From Bacteroidales bacterium (lineage in GTDB: Bacteria; Bacteroidota; Bacteroidia; Bacteroidales; UBA932): 35,230 nucleotides of DNA. Position 1 is the stretch's first letter, and every line of letters begins with the position of its first letter. Below, in pieces: positions 9,365 to 17,352 of the stretch. Made by a program: the position numbers and the translations under genes. The stretch is taken from positions 1 to 35,230 of the forward strand of contig SFPH01000019.1 of the NCBI GenBank assembly GCA_004552115.1. The letters run 5' to 3'. The notes under the pieces are model-generated. The model was not told the origin of the DNA. It did not search any database and was given only the letters and a program-made list of their open reading frames with translations.

Positions 9365-11182
9365 TTATTCGTAGAGAAGTTCTACCTTGTCAATCCAAAG
9401 CTTGCTGGAGTCGCAACCGGTGAAATAGTCGCCATACATGCTCGCCGCGAAGGCGATCATGATATGTGTAGGATATGCGGTTGTGGTCTTGTAGTCAAGC
9501 GGAATAGTGATCTGCTGCCATACGTTGGTGCTGTTATCCGCATCGGCTGTCAGAATCCTCTCTCCGAAGGCTATGGTTGACTCGTCCGTGGCGTAATCCA
9601 CGAATGTACTTTCGTCCGTGGTGTTCACGAGAATAGGGCTGTTTGCATCGCCGCCATACTTCTTGTAATCCCAGGTGCCGAGGGCGATTCGCAGGGAGGC
9701 CTTGTCATAGTCACCTGACTGGACTCCCGCAGGGCCGTTGCCGACACGGTTTATCTTTCCGGATGAATACTTGGCCCAGAAACGCATTGCGGTAGGGCGG
9801 GCTGTGAATGGACGTCCGAAATAGACAGTACCGCCGCTTGTTCCGATTGTGGCTCCGAACCGTCCGCAGAACAGGTTTCCTGCAGCGAACTTTACAATTA
9901 CATATCTTGACTCCAGACATACTGACTGGTTTCCGTCCTGCTTGTCTCCGGTGTCAGGGTATGTAATCTGGTAGGAAGAACCTACTGTGGTAGAGCCCTT
10001 GTTACCGCTGCACCACCACTTGCTCTGGAGAGCAGGGTCTGATGAGGCAGGGTCATAGAAGGAGTAGTAATTGCCGCTCTCGTCGTGGCTGACAGTCTCG
10101 AAGCTGCCGTTCGGAACCTGAGGGGTGGCCTCTGTGGTGACAGTCATTGTGCCGTCCACGATCTCCTCGCTTCCGTCAGCGGCTTTGGTCACTACGAGGC
10201 GGTACTCGTATTCAGTCTCTCCTGCCAGGCCGTTGATCAGGGCAGAGTATGAGCCTTCGCTGATCCTTGTGGCAGCCACCGAGCGGCTCCACGCGGCATC
10301 GCTTCCGGTAACCCTGTACTCGAAGTAAACCTTGGTCCGGTCATATTCATTCTCGTCCACGTCGGCGTATGCGGTGAACTTGGTTCCCCAGACCTCATAT
10401 TTTCCGGTAGATGCGAGGCCGGTGGAAACAGGCACGAAGATGATGTCGTCATATACTTCGTTGAGGGCGTCGTCAACAAGGATGTCCACATCGAGAAGAC
10501 CGTTCTTCTCCACGTACTTGAGGGCGAGTCTGTAGCGCTTTCCTCCCTCGACGGCCGCAATGCTGCCGCTCTTGGAGAATGCCTCGCCGCTTGCGAGTGT
10601 TCCGCTGAATGTCCAGTCAAGGGAAGGCTCGAAGCCGGATGCGATAAAATAACCGTCGGTTCCGCTTTCGGCCTTGGTGTAGGAAAGGCTTGCGCCATCT
10701 ACTGTGGAAAGGCTTACGGTGCAGGTATAGCCCGCCTGGAAATAGGTGTCCACGGACTCGTCGAAGGATATGTTGGATACGATGCTGTTCATGGCTGCGA
10801 CCACGGTTATGCTCTCGGAGCCGCCGGCGGTGATTGTGGCAGACTTGCTGCCCTTGTAGCTTTTCTGCTCCCAGGAAGCGTAGGAAGGGGTCTCCTTGGC
10901 CGCCTCTCCTGCAAGCACGTCAATCCTGTATCCTCCGGCCGGAAGATATATCTTCTGCGGAATCTCGGAGTATCTGTAATGGCGCACCATTCCCGAGAAG
11001 TCATCCTTGTAGATGCGTATGTCCGCATTGGCGAGAAGCTCGTCGGATGTCATCGCCGCCTTCGTCCCGTCGGTGCTGACCGAAAGTGAGAGGCAGCCTT
11101 CCCCCTCCGGGGCGATCTGCTGCTTCTGGCAGGACACAAGGGCTGCCGCAGCTATGCTGATGATTGCAAATGTCTTTTTCAT
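9365..11182 (-). CDS. DUF4493-PCMD surface lipoprotein
   Basis: The 605-residue product has a lipoprotein signal ending at C18 (ALVSC). An N-terminal DUF4493 module covers about residues 25-245, with the hallmark pattern IRIYKDDFSG, YLPAGGYRIDV and SATITAGGSESI. An FN3-like segment follows at about 255-345. A C-terminal PCMD module runs from about 350 (VPNGSFETV) to the end (KLWIDKVELLYE). DUF4493 and PCMD modules commonly occur together in Bacteroidetes surface operons, and their function is not established. This gene has an unusually good ribosome-binding site for this phylum (AGGAGG at 11195-11190), so it may be the most highly translated member of the operon. The block KWWCSGNKGSTTVGSSY is shared with the last gene of the operon. 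Confidence 0.88.
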   Translation of the reverse strand: MKKTFAIISIAAAALVSCQKQQIAPEGEGCLSLSVSTDGTKAAMTSDELLANADIRIYKDDFSGMVRHYRYSEIPQKIYLPAGGYRIDVLAGEAAKETPSYASWEQKSYKGSKSATITAGGSESITVVAAMNSIVSNISFDESVDTYFQAGYTCTVSLSTVDGASLSYTKAESGTDGYFIASGFEPSLDWTFSGTLASGEAFSKSGSIAAVEGGKRYRLALKYVEKNGLLDVDILVDDALNEVYDDIIFVPVSTGLASTGKYEVWGTKFTAYADVDENEYDRTKVYFEYRVTGSDAAWSRSVAATRISEGSYSALINGLAGETEYEYRLVVTKAADGSEEIVDGTMTVTTEATPQVPNGSFETVSHDESGNYYSFYDPASSDPALQSKWWCSGNKGSTTVGSSYQITYPDTGDKQDGNQSVCLESRYVIVKFAAGNLFCGRFGATIGTSGGTVYFGRPFTARPTAMRFWAKYSSGKINRVGNGPAGVQSGDYDKASLRIALGTWDYKKYGGDANSPILVNTTDESTFVDYATDESTIAFGERILTADADNSTNVWQQITIPLDYKTTTAYPTHIMIAFAASMYGDYFTGCDSSKLWIDKVELLYE

Positions 11183-11189
11183 TGTCTTC

Positions 11190-11195
11190 CCTCCT
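11190..11195 (-). promoter_or_regulatory. Strong Shine-Dalgarno for the DUF4493-PCMD gene
   Basis: AGGAGG on the minus strand lies 7 nt before the ATG at 11182 and touches the stop codon of the upstream gene. Such canonical sites are uncommon in Bacteroidetes, which supports this start and suggests coupled translation. Confidence 0.75.
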
Positions 11196-12325
11196 TATTC
11201 AACTACAAGTACTACGTCGATGCTGTTCCTGCAACCCTTCTTGTCCACCACGTTCATCTTGAATGTGTGGCTTCCAGGGAATCCGAGGATGGCTGTCTGT
11301 GCTCCGGAGAGGTCGAAGTCCACTACGGTCTGTCCGGCGAGTTCCGCTCCGTGAGGGAATGGAACGATGTCGAATATGCCCATCGCTTCCTCTGAAGGAT
11401 TCACGAGGTCGAGGTTGGTTCCTCCGACGGTGTTCACCGAATTGATGAAGTCCTGGTTGGTGGATGCGATGTCCACGGTGAAGCGGAGAACGCCGTTAGG
11501 CACGATAGCCTGGAGGGTGAGGTTGAACGGATTGCCTGATGCCGGCACGGTAATCGGCTGTGTGATATCGTAGTCGCAGGTCGATACGAGCTGGATTCCG
11601 CCGTCTCCGGCAGGAGCCTCAGGGTCATTGCCGTCACCTTCCTCTGAAGCGGTGATGTCATTGTCCAGGGTAGCATCGGCCACAAGTCCGTCGATTTCAA
11701 TGCCGATGGTTACTTCTCCGGTGGCATCCACCTTCTTCATGAACTTCACGATATGATAGTCGCGCGGCTTGAGGCCGGTGATGGTCGTGGTCATCTTCTG
11801 GGTCTTGTTCTCGATGCTTCCCTTGAAGGTTACGACCATGGTCGTGTTGCTTCCGTTGACATTGAAGTAGCCGATTCTCCTCTCGTATTTAGGAGCGCCT
11901 GAATTGTAGGTGAGCGCATAGTCGAGAGGTGAGCCTGCGGTGACCTCCACGCTTGTGTTGCCGTCACCGGTCACCATTGCGAGGAAATCGTCATTGTACT
12001 CCACGGATACGGCGCACTGGAGAAGTGTGCAGGTGATGGTTCCGAGAGTCGTTGTCTCTCCGGCTGTGATGGAGAATGGAGCCGATGCGCCGTATACCGG
12101 AGATGAGAACTTGGCGTCAGGAACGCCGGCGGCGGTGGAACGTATGTCCAGCCTGTAGTCTCCGGCCAGCAGAGAAATGCTTCCGGTGCCCTCGGTTATG
12201 GTTGAATACTGTCCTGACCATACGAGAGCGTCGCCTGAGTCATAAACGTAGAGCATGTAAGTGCCGTCAGCCGCTTCGGCCTTGGTGACCATCTCCTCAG
12301 AGTAGTCTATCATGATATCAGTCAT
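11195..12325 (-). CDS. DUF4493-domain protein lacking its own signal peptide
   Basis: The product is 376 residues of typical DUF4493 sequence: YMLYVYDSGDALVWSGQYS, LLAGDYRLDIRS, SITAGETTTLGTITC, DDFLAMVTGDGN, and a C-terminal Ig-like part ending in FKMNVVDKKGCRNSIDV. It has no signal peptide or Cys lipobox, although every other protein in the operon is exported. Its ATG (12325) overlaps the end of the upstream DUF4493 gene by 8 bp (ATGACTGA). Two readings are possible: a translationally coupled separate protein, or the second half of a single two-module lipoprotein split by a frameshift at about 12320. The second seems more likely, because a cytoplasmic DUF4493 protein would be hard to explain. 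The modules are beta-sandwich-like and probably structural or adhesive. Confidence 0.8.
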   Translation of the reverse strand: MTDIMIDYSEEMVTKAEAADGTYMLYVYDSGDALVWSGQYSTITEGTGSISLLAGDYRLDIRSTAAGVPDAKFSSPVYGASAPFSITAGETTTLGTITCTLLQCAVSVEYNDDFLAMVTGDGNTSVEVTAGSPLDYALTYNSGAPKYERRIGYFNVNGSNTTMVVTFKGSIENKTQKMTTTITGLKPRDYHIVKFMKKVDATGEVTIGIEIDGLVADATLDNDITASEEGDGNDPEAPAGDGGIQLVSTCDYDITQPITVPASGNPFNLTLQAIVPNGVLRFTVDIASTNQDFINSVNTVGGTNLDLVNPSEEAMGIFDIVPFPHGAELAGQTVVDFDLSGAQTAILGFPGSHTFKMNVVDKKGCRNSIDVVLVVE

Positions 12326-13046
12326 TTAAGTCAACTTCTACGAGGTCTGCATCGATGGTGGTCTCGTCGAAGGAGATGGTTATTGAATTGGAACCCACGT
12401 TGGAGGCGTCGAACTTGACCGTGTAGCATGTGGCAGGCTCAAGATTCTTGAACTCCTTCTCGGCGAATGTCTGGGTGGCTCCGCTCTGGCTGGTCAGGGT
12501 GCCGCTGAGCTTGAATGTGTACGCATCCATGAAGATGGCGCGCGTCTCGCTCTTCGGAACGGAAATGGCGGTTCCGCCACCTGTGGTCACGTTGAAGGTG
12601 TAGTCGGTGAAATAATCCGTGAATGCCTCGGTGAAGCTGAACTTGACGATGCAGCCGGCAAGTTTAACCCTGACGGTCACGGTCTGTGAGCTTCCGCCGG
12701 TTACGGCGAAACTCTGTTCGCCCTTGAAGCAAGGCTTGTCGAAGCCTTCGTCGGAAAGGCTGCCATAAGATGCGGTGGCTATGTAATTGCCCGCTGCCAG
12801 AGTAACCGGTGCCGAAAGGTCGGAAACCGGAGTGATGTTGTCTTGTTCGTCGCTGATCGTTACGGTGAAATCAGATGCCGACGGCAGAGCTGTAAAGTCC
12901 CCTACGGAAGATTTTGTGGAGACGTCGATGAGGTCTGACTGCTGATCCAGGGCGAAACTCACATTGCCTTCCGAACCGCTCTGCTTTGAACAGGCGGCCA
13001 GGATGGTCAATGCGGCCAAGGCTGCAGACATAGTTTTAATACGCAT
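12318..13046 (-). CDS. DUF4493-domain lipoprotein
   Basis: The 242-residue product has a lipoprotein signal peptide ending at C19 (TILAAC) followed by one DUF4493 module. Recognisable elements are DFTVTISDEQDN, TLAAGNYIATASYG, KPCFKGEQSFAVTGG and ITISFDET. It follows the fimbrillin-like gene by 13 bp on the minus strand and overlaps the next DUF4493 gene by 8 bp. On its own it is a complete secreted one-module protein. If a frameshift is present at its 3' end, it would instead be the N-terminal half of a roughly 610-residue tandem DUF4493 protein. Location at the outer membrane is inferred from the lipobox. Confidence 0.82.
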   Translation of the reverse strand: MRIKTMSAALAALTILAACSKQSGSEGNVSFALDQQSDLIDVSTKSSVGDFTALPSASDFTVTISDEQDNITPVSDLSAPVTLAAGNYIATASYGSLSDEGFDKPCFKGEQSFAVTGGSSQTVTVRVKLAGCIVKFSFTEAFTDYFTDYTFNVTTGGGTAISVPKSETRAIFMDAYTFKLSGTLTSQSGATQTFAEKEFKNLEPATCYTVKFDASNVGSNSITISFDETTIDADLVEVDLND

Positions 13047-13059
13047 GATGTTTTTTATG

Positions 13060-14850
13060 TTAGTTATTTGCTATCGATACTTTTATGTTGTCGAGGTAGA
13101 GCCAGTAGGTGCCGTTGGTCATATCTGCCTTTGTTTCAGCCAACTCTCTTATTGACAGGCGCATTGCGTTGGTTATGCCGTCAAGCTGGGTACTGTGCTC
13201 GTTGCCGATTTCTGAATATGAGCCTGTCTCCTCATTTACATAGAAGGAATCAGGGAATGTTCCCGTTTCGTTTCCGCTTGAGAGGTTGCCGGTATCTGTA
13301 GTCCATCCGACATTGACGGTTGCGCCCAGCTTTGGCTTGGATCCGATACCTCCTTCCTGTCTGTTCATCGAATAATTAAATGTCAATGAGATATTTACGG
13401 TGTGCCCTTCTTTGATTCCGGACAGAAGTGGGGAGTCGCATCTTGAATGATAGCAGGCCACAGCTTCCCTGTGGGCGGCAAGTCTGATTGCTGTACCTGC
13501 CTCTCCTCCTGCCCGGGCTACGCTCCAGCCGCTCTCGATGTAGTATGGACTCTTGTTGCCTGTGTTGGAAGCAGAGTGCTTGTCTCCGCTGTTGAAACTG
13601 CTCTGGATGCAGCTGAAGTCCTCGAACATCAGGTAAGGGCAGTTCAGTCCGACATTGACGGAATTTCCTGTGCTCATGTCCGGGAATGTGATCCTTTCGC
13701 TCACGATGGCGTCAGCGCTCTCGTAACTTGCCGTGAACCCTGTGCCGGAAAGAGCCCGGAACTCGCTCTCGTCCAATGTCTTGAGCACGATTCTCTCGCC
13801 CGGTATGATGGTGGAGCCGTCCGGGTCGGCGTATGAGAAGGATGTCCATCTCTCTCCTCCCCAGGTAACTTCGTTGTCGAAAGTGAATGTGAGGTTCTTT
13901 ACCTCTTGCCCGAGATTGTTGGAGATAAGGGTGAATGTGAGATTATAGACAGGGGATACGGTCTTCGCCCTGAGCGGTACCGTGGTGATGTGCCCTGCCT
14001 GGAAATCCCTGCCTTCCAGCCTGATAGGCTCTATGTCGGAGTACCAGTTTTCCGAATAGACCCTCACGTTGAGGAATTCATCATTGACATATGTCCTCTG
14101 CGGCGGGAAGATGGACGAGGAGATGAACTCTCCGTCCGGTACCGGATTATCGGGCGTGATGGTTATGGCTGTCCGGGCATCGGTCAGGGAGGCACTGCCG
14201 TCCTCCACATTGACATTGACCGTTCCCGCAATCGCCTGGGGCATCGAGAATTCCAATAAGGAAACCGGCTCGTTCATGGCGTTTTCACCCGCCGGTATGC
14301 AGAATCTGAGATAATGAAGCAGATGCCTGAGGTTCATGCTGAGACTGACCGTTTCGTCAGCGGGCCTCGTTTCGTCGAATTCCCTGAGTGCTCCTGCCTC
14401 GACCGGGCCGGATATGGCTATGCAGGCTCCGGAGGCTTTTCCGTTCTGCTCGGACGGAAGGGTGAAAACGGCATTCTTGCCGGAATAAGATGCCGGGACC
14501 GGGAATGCTATATAATAATTATAGGTATCCTCCGCCATCGGGGCGTCCAGCGTGGATGTGAAATATCCCTTTGTATGGTTGGCCCTGGAGAGCAGGGTGA
14601 ACTCTTTTGCCTCCAGTACTGCGCTCCCGGTCTGGTTGTCGGCCCAGACGGCCACCTTGTCCCCGATTTCCCAGGTGAATCTTCCTGCGGACGGGTCCAG
14701 CTCAGCTCTGGTATCGGACTGCGCTGTGGTGAAGGCCACGGTGACAGGACCGTCACTCCGTCTGTCGGTTTCGATACCTGTACAGGACGGGGCAATACTT
14801 GCCACGGAAAAGATGGCCATAGCGGCGAATATTGAATGAAAATTTTTCAT
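13060..14850 (-). CDS. Fimbrillin-like (Mfa1-type) lipoprotein with C-terminal beta-sandwich
   Basis: From ATG 14850 the product is 596 residues. A more upstream in-frame start at 14934 is rejected because it would precede the promoter and add a non-signal N-terminus. The signal peptide ends at C23 (ASIAPSC). The N-terminal half matches fimbrillin-family lipoproteins of Bacteroidales: VAFTTAQSDTRAE, then FTWEIGDKVAVWAD, NYYIAFPVPA and LRHLLHYLRF, ending at about residue 310. The C-terminal half (about 320-596) is a beta-rich, jelly-roll-like region ending in YWLYLDNIKVSI, similar in outline to PCMD or carbohydrate-binding folds. It is the first gene of the surface operon and has its own promoter. 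Fimbrial subunit, anchor or tip adhesin roles are known for the family; the role here is inferred. Confidence 0.82.
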   Translation of the reverse strand: MKNFHSIFAAMAIFSVASIAPSCTGIETDRRSDGPVTVAFTTAQSDTRAELDPSAGRFTWEIGDKVAVWADNQTGSAVLEAKEFTLLSRANHTKGYFTSTLDAPMAEDTYNYYIAFPVPASYSGKNAVFTLPSEQNGKASGACIAISGPVEAGALREFDETRPADETVSLSMNLRHLLHYLRFCIPAGENAMNEPVSLLEFSMPQAIAGTVNVNVEDGSASLTDARTAITITPDNPVPDGEFISSSIFPPQRTYVNDEFLNVRVYSENWYSDIEPIRLEGRDFQAGHITTVPLRAKTVSPVYNLTFTLISNNLGQEVKNLTFTFDNEVTWGGERWTSFSYADPDGSTIIPGERIVLKTLDESEFRALSGTGFTASYESADAIVSERITFPDMSTGNSVNVGLNCPYLMFEDFSCIQSSFNSGDKHSASNTGNKSPYYIESGWSVARAGGEAGTAIRLAAHREAVACYHSRCDSPLLSGIKEGHTVNISLTFNYSMNRQEGGIGSKPKLGATVNVGWTTDTGNLSSGNETGTFPDSFYVNEETGSYSEIGNEHSTQLDGITNAMRLSIRELAETKADMTNGTYWLYLDNIKVSIANN

Positions 14851-14868
14851 ACGTAATATTGTACGCAA

Positions 14869-14876
14869 CAAAATTA
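14869..14876 (-). promoter_or_regulatory. Promoter -7 box of the fimbrillin/DUF4493/PCMD operon
   Basis: TAATTTTG on the minus strand fits TAnnTTTG, with a near-match TTTC 19 nt upstream in place of TTTG. It would start transcription only about 10-15 nt before the ATG at 14850, giving a very short leader. Confidence 0.6.
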
Positions 14877-14934
14877 GGCTAAAATTTCCTATAATGAAAC
14901 TAAAATATCCTTTAGAACATTGTAAATTCTCCAC

Positions 14935-15420
14935 GAATTTGCACTAAATAATGTTCAAAAAGTGACTATTTTTTAAATGGATTAGTGAATTATTGGGGTT
15001 ATGTAATCGAATAAATTATTGAATATAAATAAATTAATCAATAAGTGCCCATTATTTCCCGGATGTCTTTTTAATCCTTCGGCGTTTACCTGTTCGGAAA
15101 CGGGTCCAATGTCCTAAAATGCTCCCGCACTGCAATAGGGGCAAAAAGACCATTTTTGCTGCTGATTTTCCCGTTCTATTGTATGCTGGCAATTCGAATT
15201 TTCTGCTGACTGTCCGCAATTCGTGCAGAAATTCATGCAGTAACCCAATTTGCGTCATTCCCGTCCTTGGATACTCAGCGTGGTGCTGTCAGTGTCATCC
15301 ATTAACGCGACATCCGACATCGCAGTGCCCTATAAATATAAATAATTGACAGGCACTGCCAATTACAGCACTGCTGGCGTCAAACAAATCCCATACATTC
15401 CAGAAAATTTTCCCCCTGAT
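14935..15420. other. Intergenic region between divergent operons, no gene supported
   Basis: This stretch separates the surface operon (minus) from the ribosomal operon (plus). The first ~120 bp are very AT-rich. A 68-codon open frame on the minus strand (15052-15258) has no family resemblance and no promoter. An 8-bp inverted repeat lies at 15322-15359. I see no RNA gene. Confidence 0.5.
15322..15359. repeat. 8-bp inverted repeat around an AT-rich spacer
   Basis: GCAGTGCC (15322-15329) and GGCACTGC (15352-15359) are perfect inverted copies with a 22-nt AT-rich spacer. It lies about 60 bp upstream of the rplM promoter. It could be an operator or chance; the function is unknown. Confidence 0.35.
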
Positions 15421-15451
15421 TTTGCCATTTGCAAAATATTTCTTACCTTTG
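15421..15451 (+). promoter_or_regulatory. Promoter of the rplM-rpsI-rpsB-tsf operon
   Basis: TTTG (15421-15424), a 19-nt spacer and TACCTTTG (15444-15451) match the Bacteroidetes -33/-7 consensus closely. The leader to the GTG start of rplM would be about 55 nt. Confidence 0.8.
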
Positions 15452-15477
15452 CGACCCCTATAATGTGTAGGGATCGC
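15451..15477 (+). other. Hairpin at the transcription start of the ribosomal operon
   Basis: GCGACCCCTA and TAGGGATCGC form a 10-bp stem with one mismatch and a 7-nt loop. The stem begins on the last base of the -7 box, so only part of it would be in the transcript. It may be a DNA-level operator rather than an RNA structure; this is speculative. Confidence 0.35.
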
Positions 15478-15512
15478 AATGTTTTATTATTAACCATTTA
15501 AAGATCAAGACA

Positions 15513-15965
15513 GTGGACACACAAAGTTACAAATCAGTGTACCTTAACAAGGAGACTGTAAAGAAGGAGTGGGTCGTCATTGATGCTACCGATCTGGCTC
15601 TCGGCCGTCTTGCGTCCAGAGTTGCTCTTGTCCTCCGCGGCAAGAACAAGCCAGGGTTCACGCCGAACGTGGACTGCGGTGACAACGTCATCGTGGTCAA
15701 CGCCGAGAAAGTGGCCCTCAGTGGAAAGAAGATGACCGACAGGGTTTATACGCGTTACACCGGATATCCGGGCGGACAGCGTTTCACCACGCCTAAGGAG
15801 ATTCTTCAGACAAGACCTGCTGAACTCATCAGGAGAGCTGTGAAAGGAATGCTTCCTAAGACCCGTCTTGGTGACAAGATTCTCGGCAACCTGTTCGTAT
15901 ATGCAGGTCCTGAGCATCCGCACCAGGCACAGCAGCCAAGAGAAATTAAGTTGAACGAAATTTAA
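15513..15965 (+). CDS. rplM: Large-subunit ribosomal protein L13 (uL13)
   Basis: L13 is an early-assembling 50S protein. The 150-residue product carries the family blocks WVVIDATDLALGRLAS, CGDNVIVVNAEKV, YTRYTGYPGG and AVKGMLPKTRLG near the C-terminus. The start is GTG at 15513; the N-terminus MDTQSYK matches Bacteroidetes L13 proteins, and no nearer ATG would keep it. It is the first gene of the operon, 9 bp before rpsI, with a consensus promoter upstream. Confidence 0.97.
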   Translation: MDTQSYKSVYLNKETVKKEWVVIDATDLALGRLASRVALVLRGKNKPGFTPNVDCGDNVIVVNAEKVALSGKKMTDRVYTRYTGYPGGQRFTTPKEILQTRPAELIRRAVKGMLPKTRLGDKILGNLFVYAGPEHPHQAQQPREIKLNEI

Positions 15966-15974
15966 ACAGAGCAA

Positions 15975-16367
15975 ATGGAAAAAACAGTAAACGCCCTTGG
16001 AAGACGTAAATCAGCTGTGGCTCGTGTTTATGTCGTAGCCGGCACAGGCAAGTTCACGGTAAACGGTAGGGAAGTCAATGACTACTTCGTTGACGAGACT
16101 TATCAGTACATCGTGAACCAGCCATTTACAGTGACTGGAACGACAGGTCAGTTTGACGTTAAGGCAAACCTCTGCGGAGGTGGAATCAAAGGTCAGGCTG
16201 AGGCGCTCAGACTCGGTATCTCCCGCGCACTTTGCGAGATTGACAGCGAGGCTTACCGCTCAGCACTCAAGGCCGAAGGATTCCTCACCCGCGACGCAAG
16301 AGAAGTCGAGAGGAAGAAGCCTGGTCAGCCTGGTGCACGTCGCCGCTTCCAGTTCAGCAAGCGTTAA
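15975..16367 (+). CDS. rpsI: Small-subunit ribosomal protein S9 (uS9)
   Basis: S9 is a 30S head protein whose C-terminal tail reaches the P-site tRNA. The 130-residue product has the expected [15 protein letters not shown] start, the [19 protein letters not shown] core and the basic C-terminal tail ending RRRFQFSKR. That final Lys-Arg touches the tRNA in known structures. It is paired with rplM as in nearly all bacteria. About 217 bp with no recognisable gene or promoter separate it from rpsB. Confidence 0.97.
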   Translation: MEKTVNALGRRKSAVARVYVVAGTGKFTVNGREVNDYFVDETYQYIVNQPFTVTGTTGQFDVKANLCGGGIKGQAEALRLGISRALCEIDSEAYRSALKAEGFLTRDAREVERKKPGQPGARRRFQFSKR

Positions 16368-16584
16368 TGCCTGCTTACTGCTGATTTATTCGCACAGTCC
16401 GGTTGACAAATCTTCTGACCTCGTCAGGGGCGTGAGTTCCGACAGAGCTGCTTGAAGATTGCCGAGACTGCGGAAAATCCCGAAGACCGGCACAGTGCCG
16501 CTGCTTCAGGATTGAAGAAAAGAGCCCGGGAGGCTGAGGCAATGGCCTTCAGGGAAAGTGTAACACAAGAAACAACACAAAAAA

Positions 16585-17334
16585 ATGCCAAGAACAAATT
16601 TCCAGGAATTACTCGAAGCAGGTGCACATTTCGGGCATCTCGCCAGGAAGTGGAATCCTAAAATGGCTCCTTACATTTTCATCGAGAGGAACGGGATTCA
16701 CATCATTGACCTGCACAAGAGTGTCGTCAAGATAGACGAGGCCGCAGAGGTTATGAAGGAGCTTGCGCGCTCAGGCCGCAAGATTCTTTTTGTGGCCACC
16801 AAGAAGCAGGCTAAGGACGTTATCGCCGAGAAGGCCGCTTCAGTAAATATGCCTTATGTAACGGAAAGATGGCCGGGCGGAATGCTCACCAACTTCCCGA
16901 CCATCCGCAAGGCCATCAAGAAGATGAACACCATCGACAAGATGAAGGAAGATGGTACATACGACAAGCTCGCAAAGCGTGAGCGTCTCCAGGTTGACCG
17001 CCAGAGGGCAAAGCTTGAGAAGAACCTCGGTTCCATCAAGGATATGAGCCGTCTCCCGTCAGCCGATCCTAATCCGATTGATTATGTGATTCCGGCAAAT
17101 GATGACGCCACAAAGTCCATCGAGTACATCACCAATGCACTTTGTGAGGCTATTCAGGAGGGATTGAACGAGAGGAAGCTCGAGAAGGAGAAAGAGGCTC
17201 CGGCCGAGGCTGCCGAGAAACCGGCAGCAAAGAAGCTCCGTCCTCGCAAGGCCGCCAAGGCCGATGAGGCCGCAGAGGAGGCTCCAAAGGCAGAGGCACC
17301 GGTTGAGGCTGCCGCTGACGAGAATGCAGAATAA
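16585..17334 (+). CDS. rpsB: Small-subunit ribosomal protein S2 (uS2)
   Basis: S2 binds the 30S body near the mRNA exit with S1. The product is 249 residues with family blocks LLEAGAHFGHLARKWNPKM, NGIHIIDLHKSV, FVATKKQAKDVI, ERWPGGMLTNF and a C-terminal ANDDATKSIEYIT. The last ~45 residues are an Ala/Glu/Lys/Pro-rich low-complexity tail, common in Bacteroidetes S2. It lies in the rplM-rpsI-rpsB-tsf order and is 18 bp before tsf. The 217-bp gap upstream could hold a leader for S2 autoregulation, but I cannot identify a defined structure. Confidence 0.97.
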   Translation: MPRTNFQELLEAGAHFGHLARKWNPKMAPYIFIERNGIHIIDLHKSVVKIDEAAEVMKELARSGRKILFVATKKQAKDVIAEKAASVNMPYVTERWPGGMLTNFPTIRKAIKKMNTIDKMKEDGTYDKLAKRERLQVDRQRAKLEKNLGSIKDMSRLPSADPNPIDYVIPANDDATKSIEYITNALCEAIQEGLNERKLEKEKEAPAEAAEKPAAKKLRPRKAAKADEAAEEAPKAEAPVEAAADENAE

Positions 17335-17352
17335 TATTAAACTTTGAAGATT

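Noticed and set aside
14851..14934. Longer N-terminus for the fimbrillin-like protein (start at 14934)
   Set aside because: It would start upstream of the promoter box at 14869-14876 and place the signal peptide about 28 residues inside the protein.
15052..15258. 68-codon open frame in the gap before the ribosomal operon
   Set aside because: There is no promoter, no Shine-Dalgarno and no family resemblance; the composition looks intergenic.
16368..16584. Possible small gene or RNA between rpsI and rpsB
   Set aside because: Open frames here run into rpsB out of phase; no promoter box or clear structured RNA was found.
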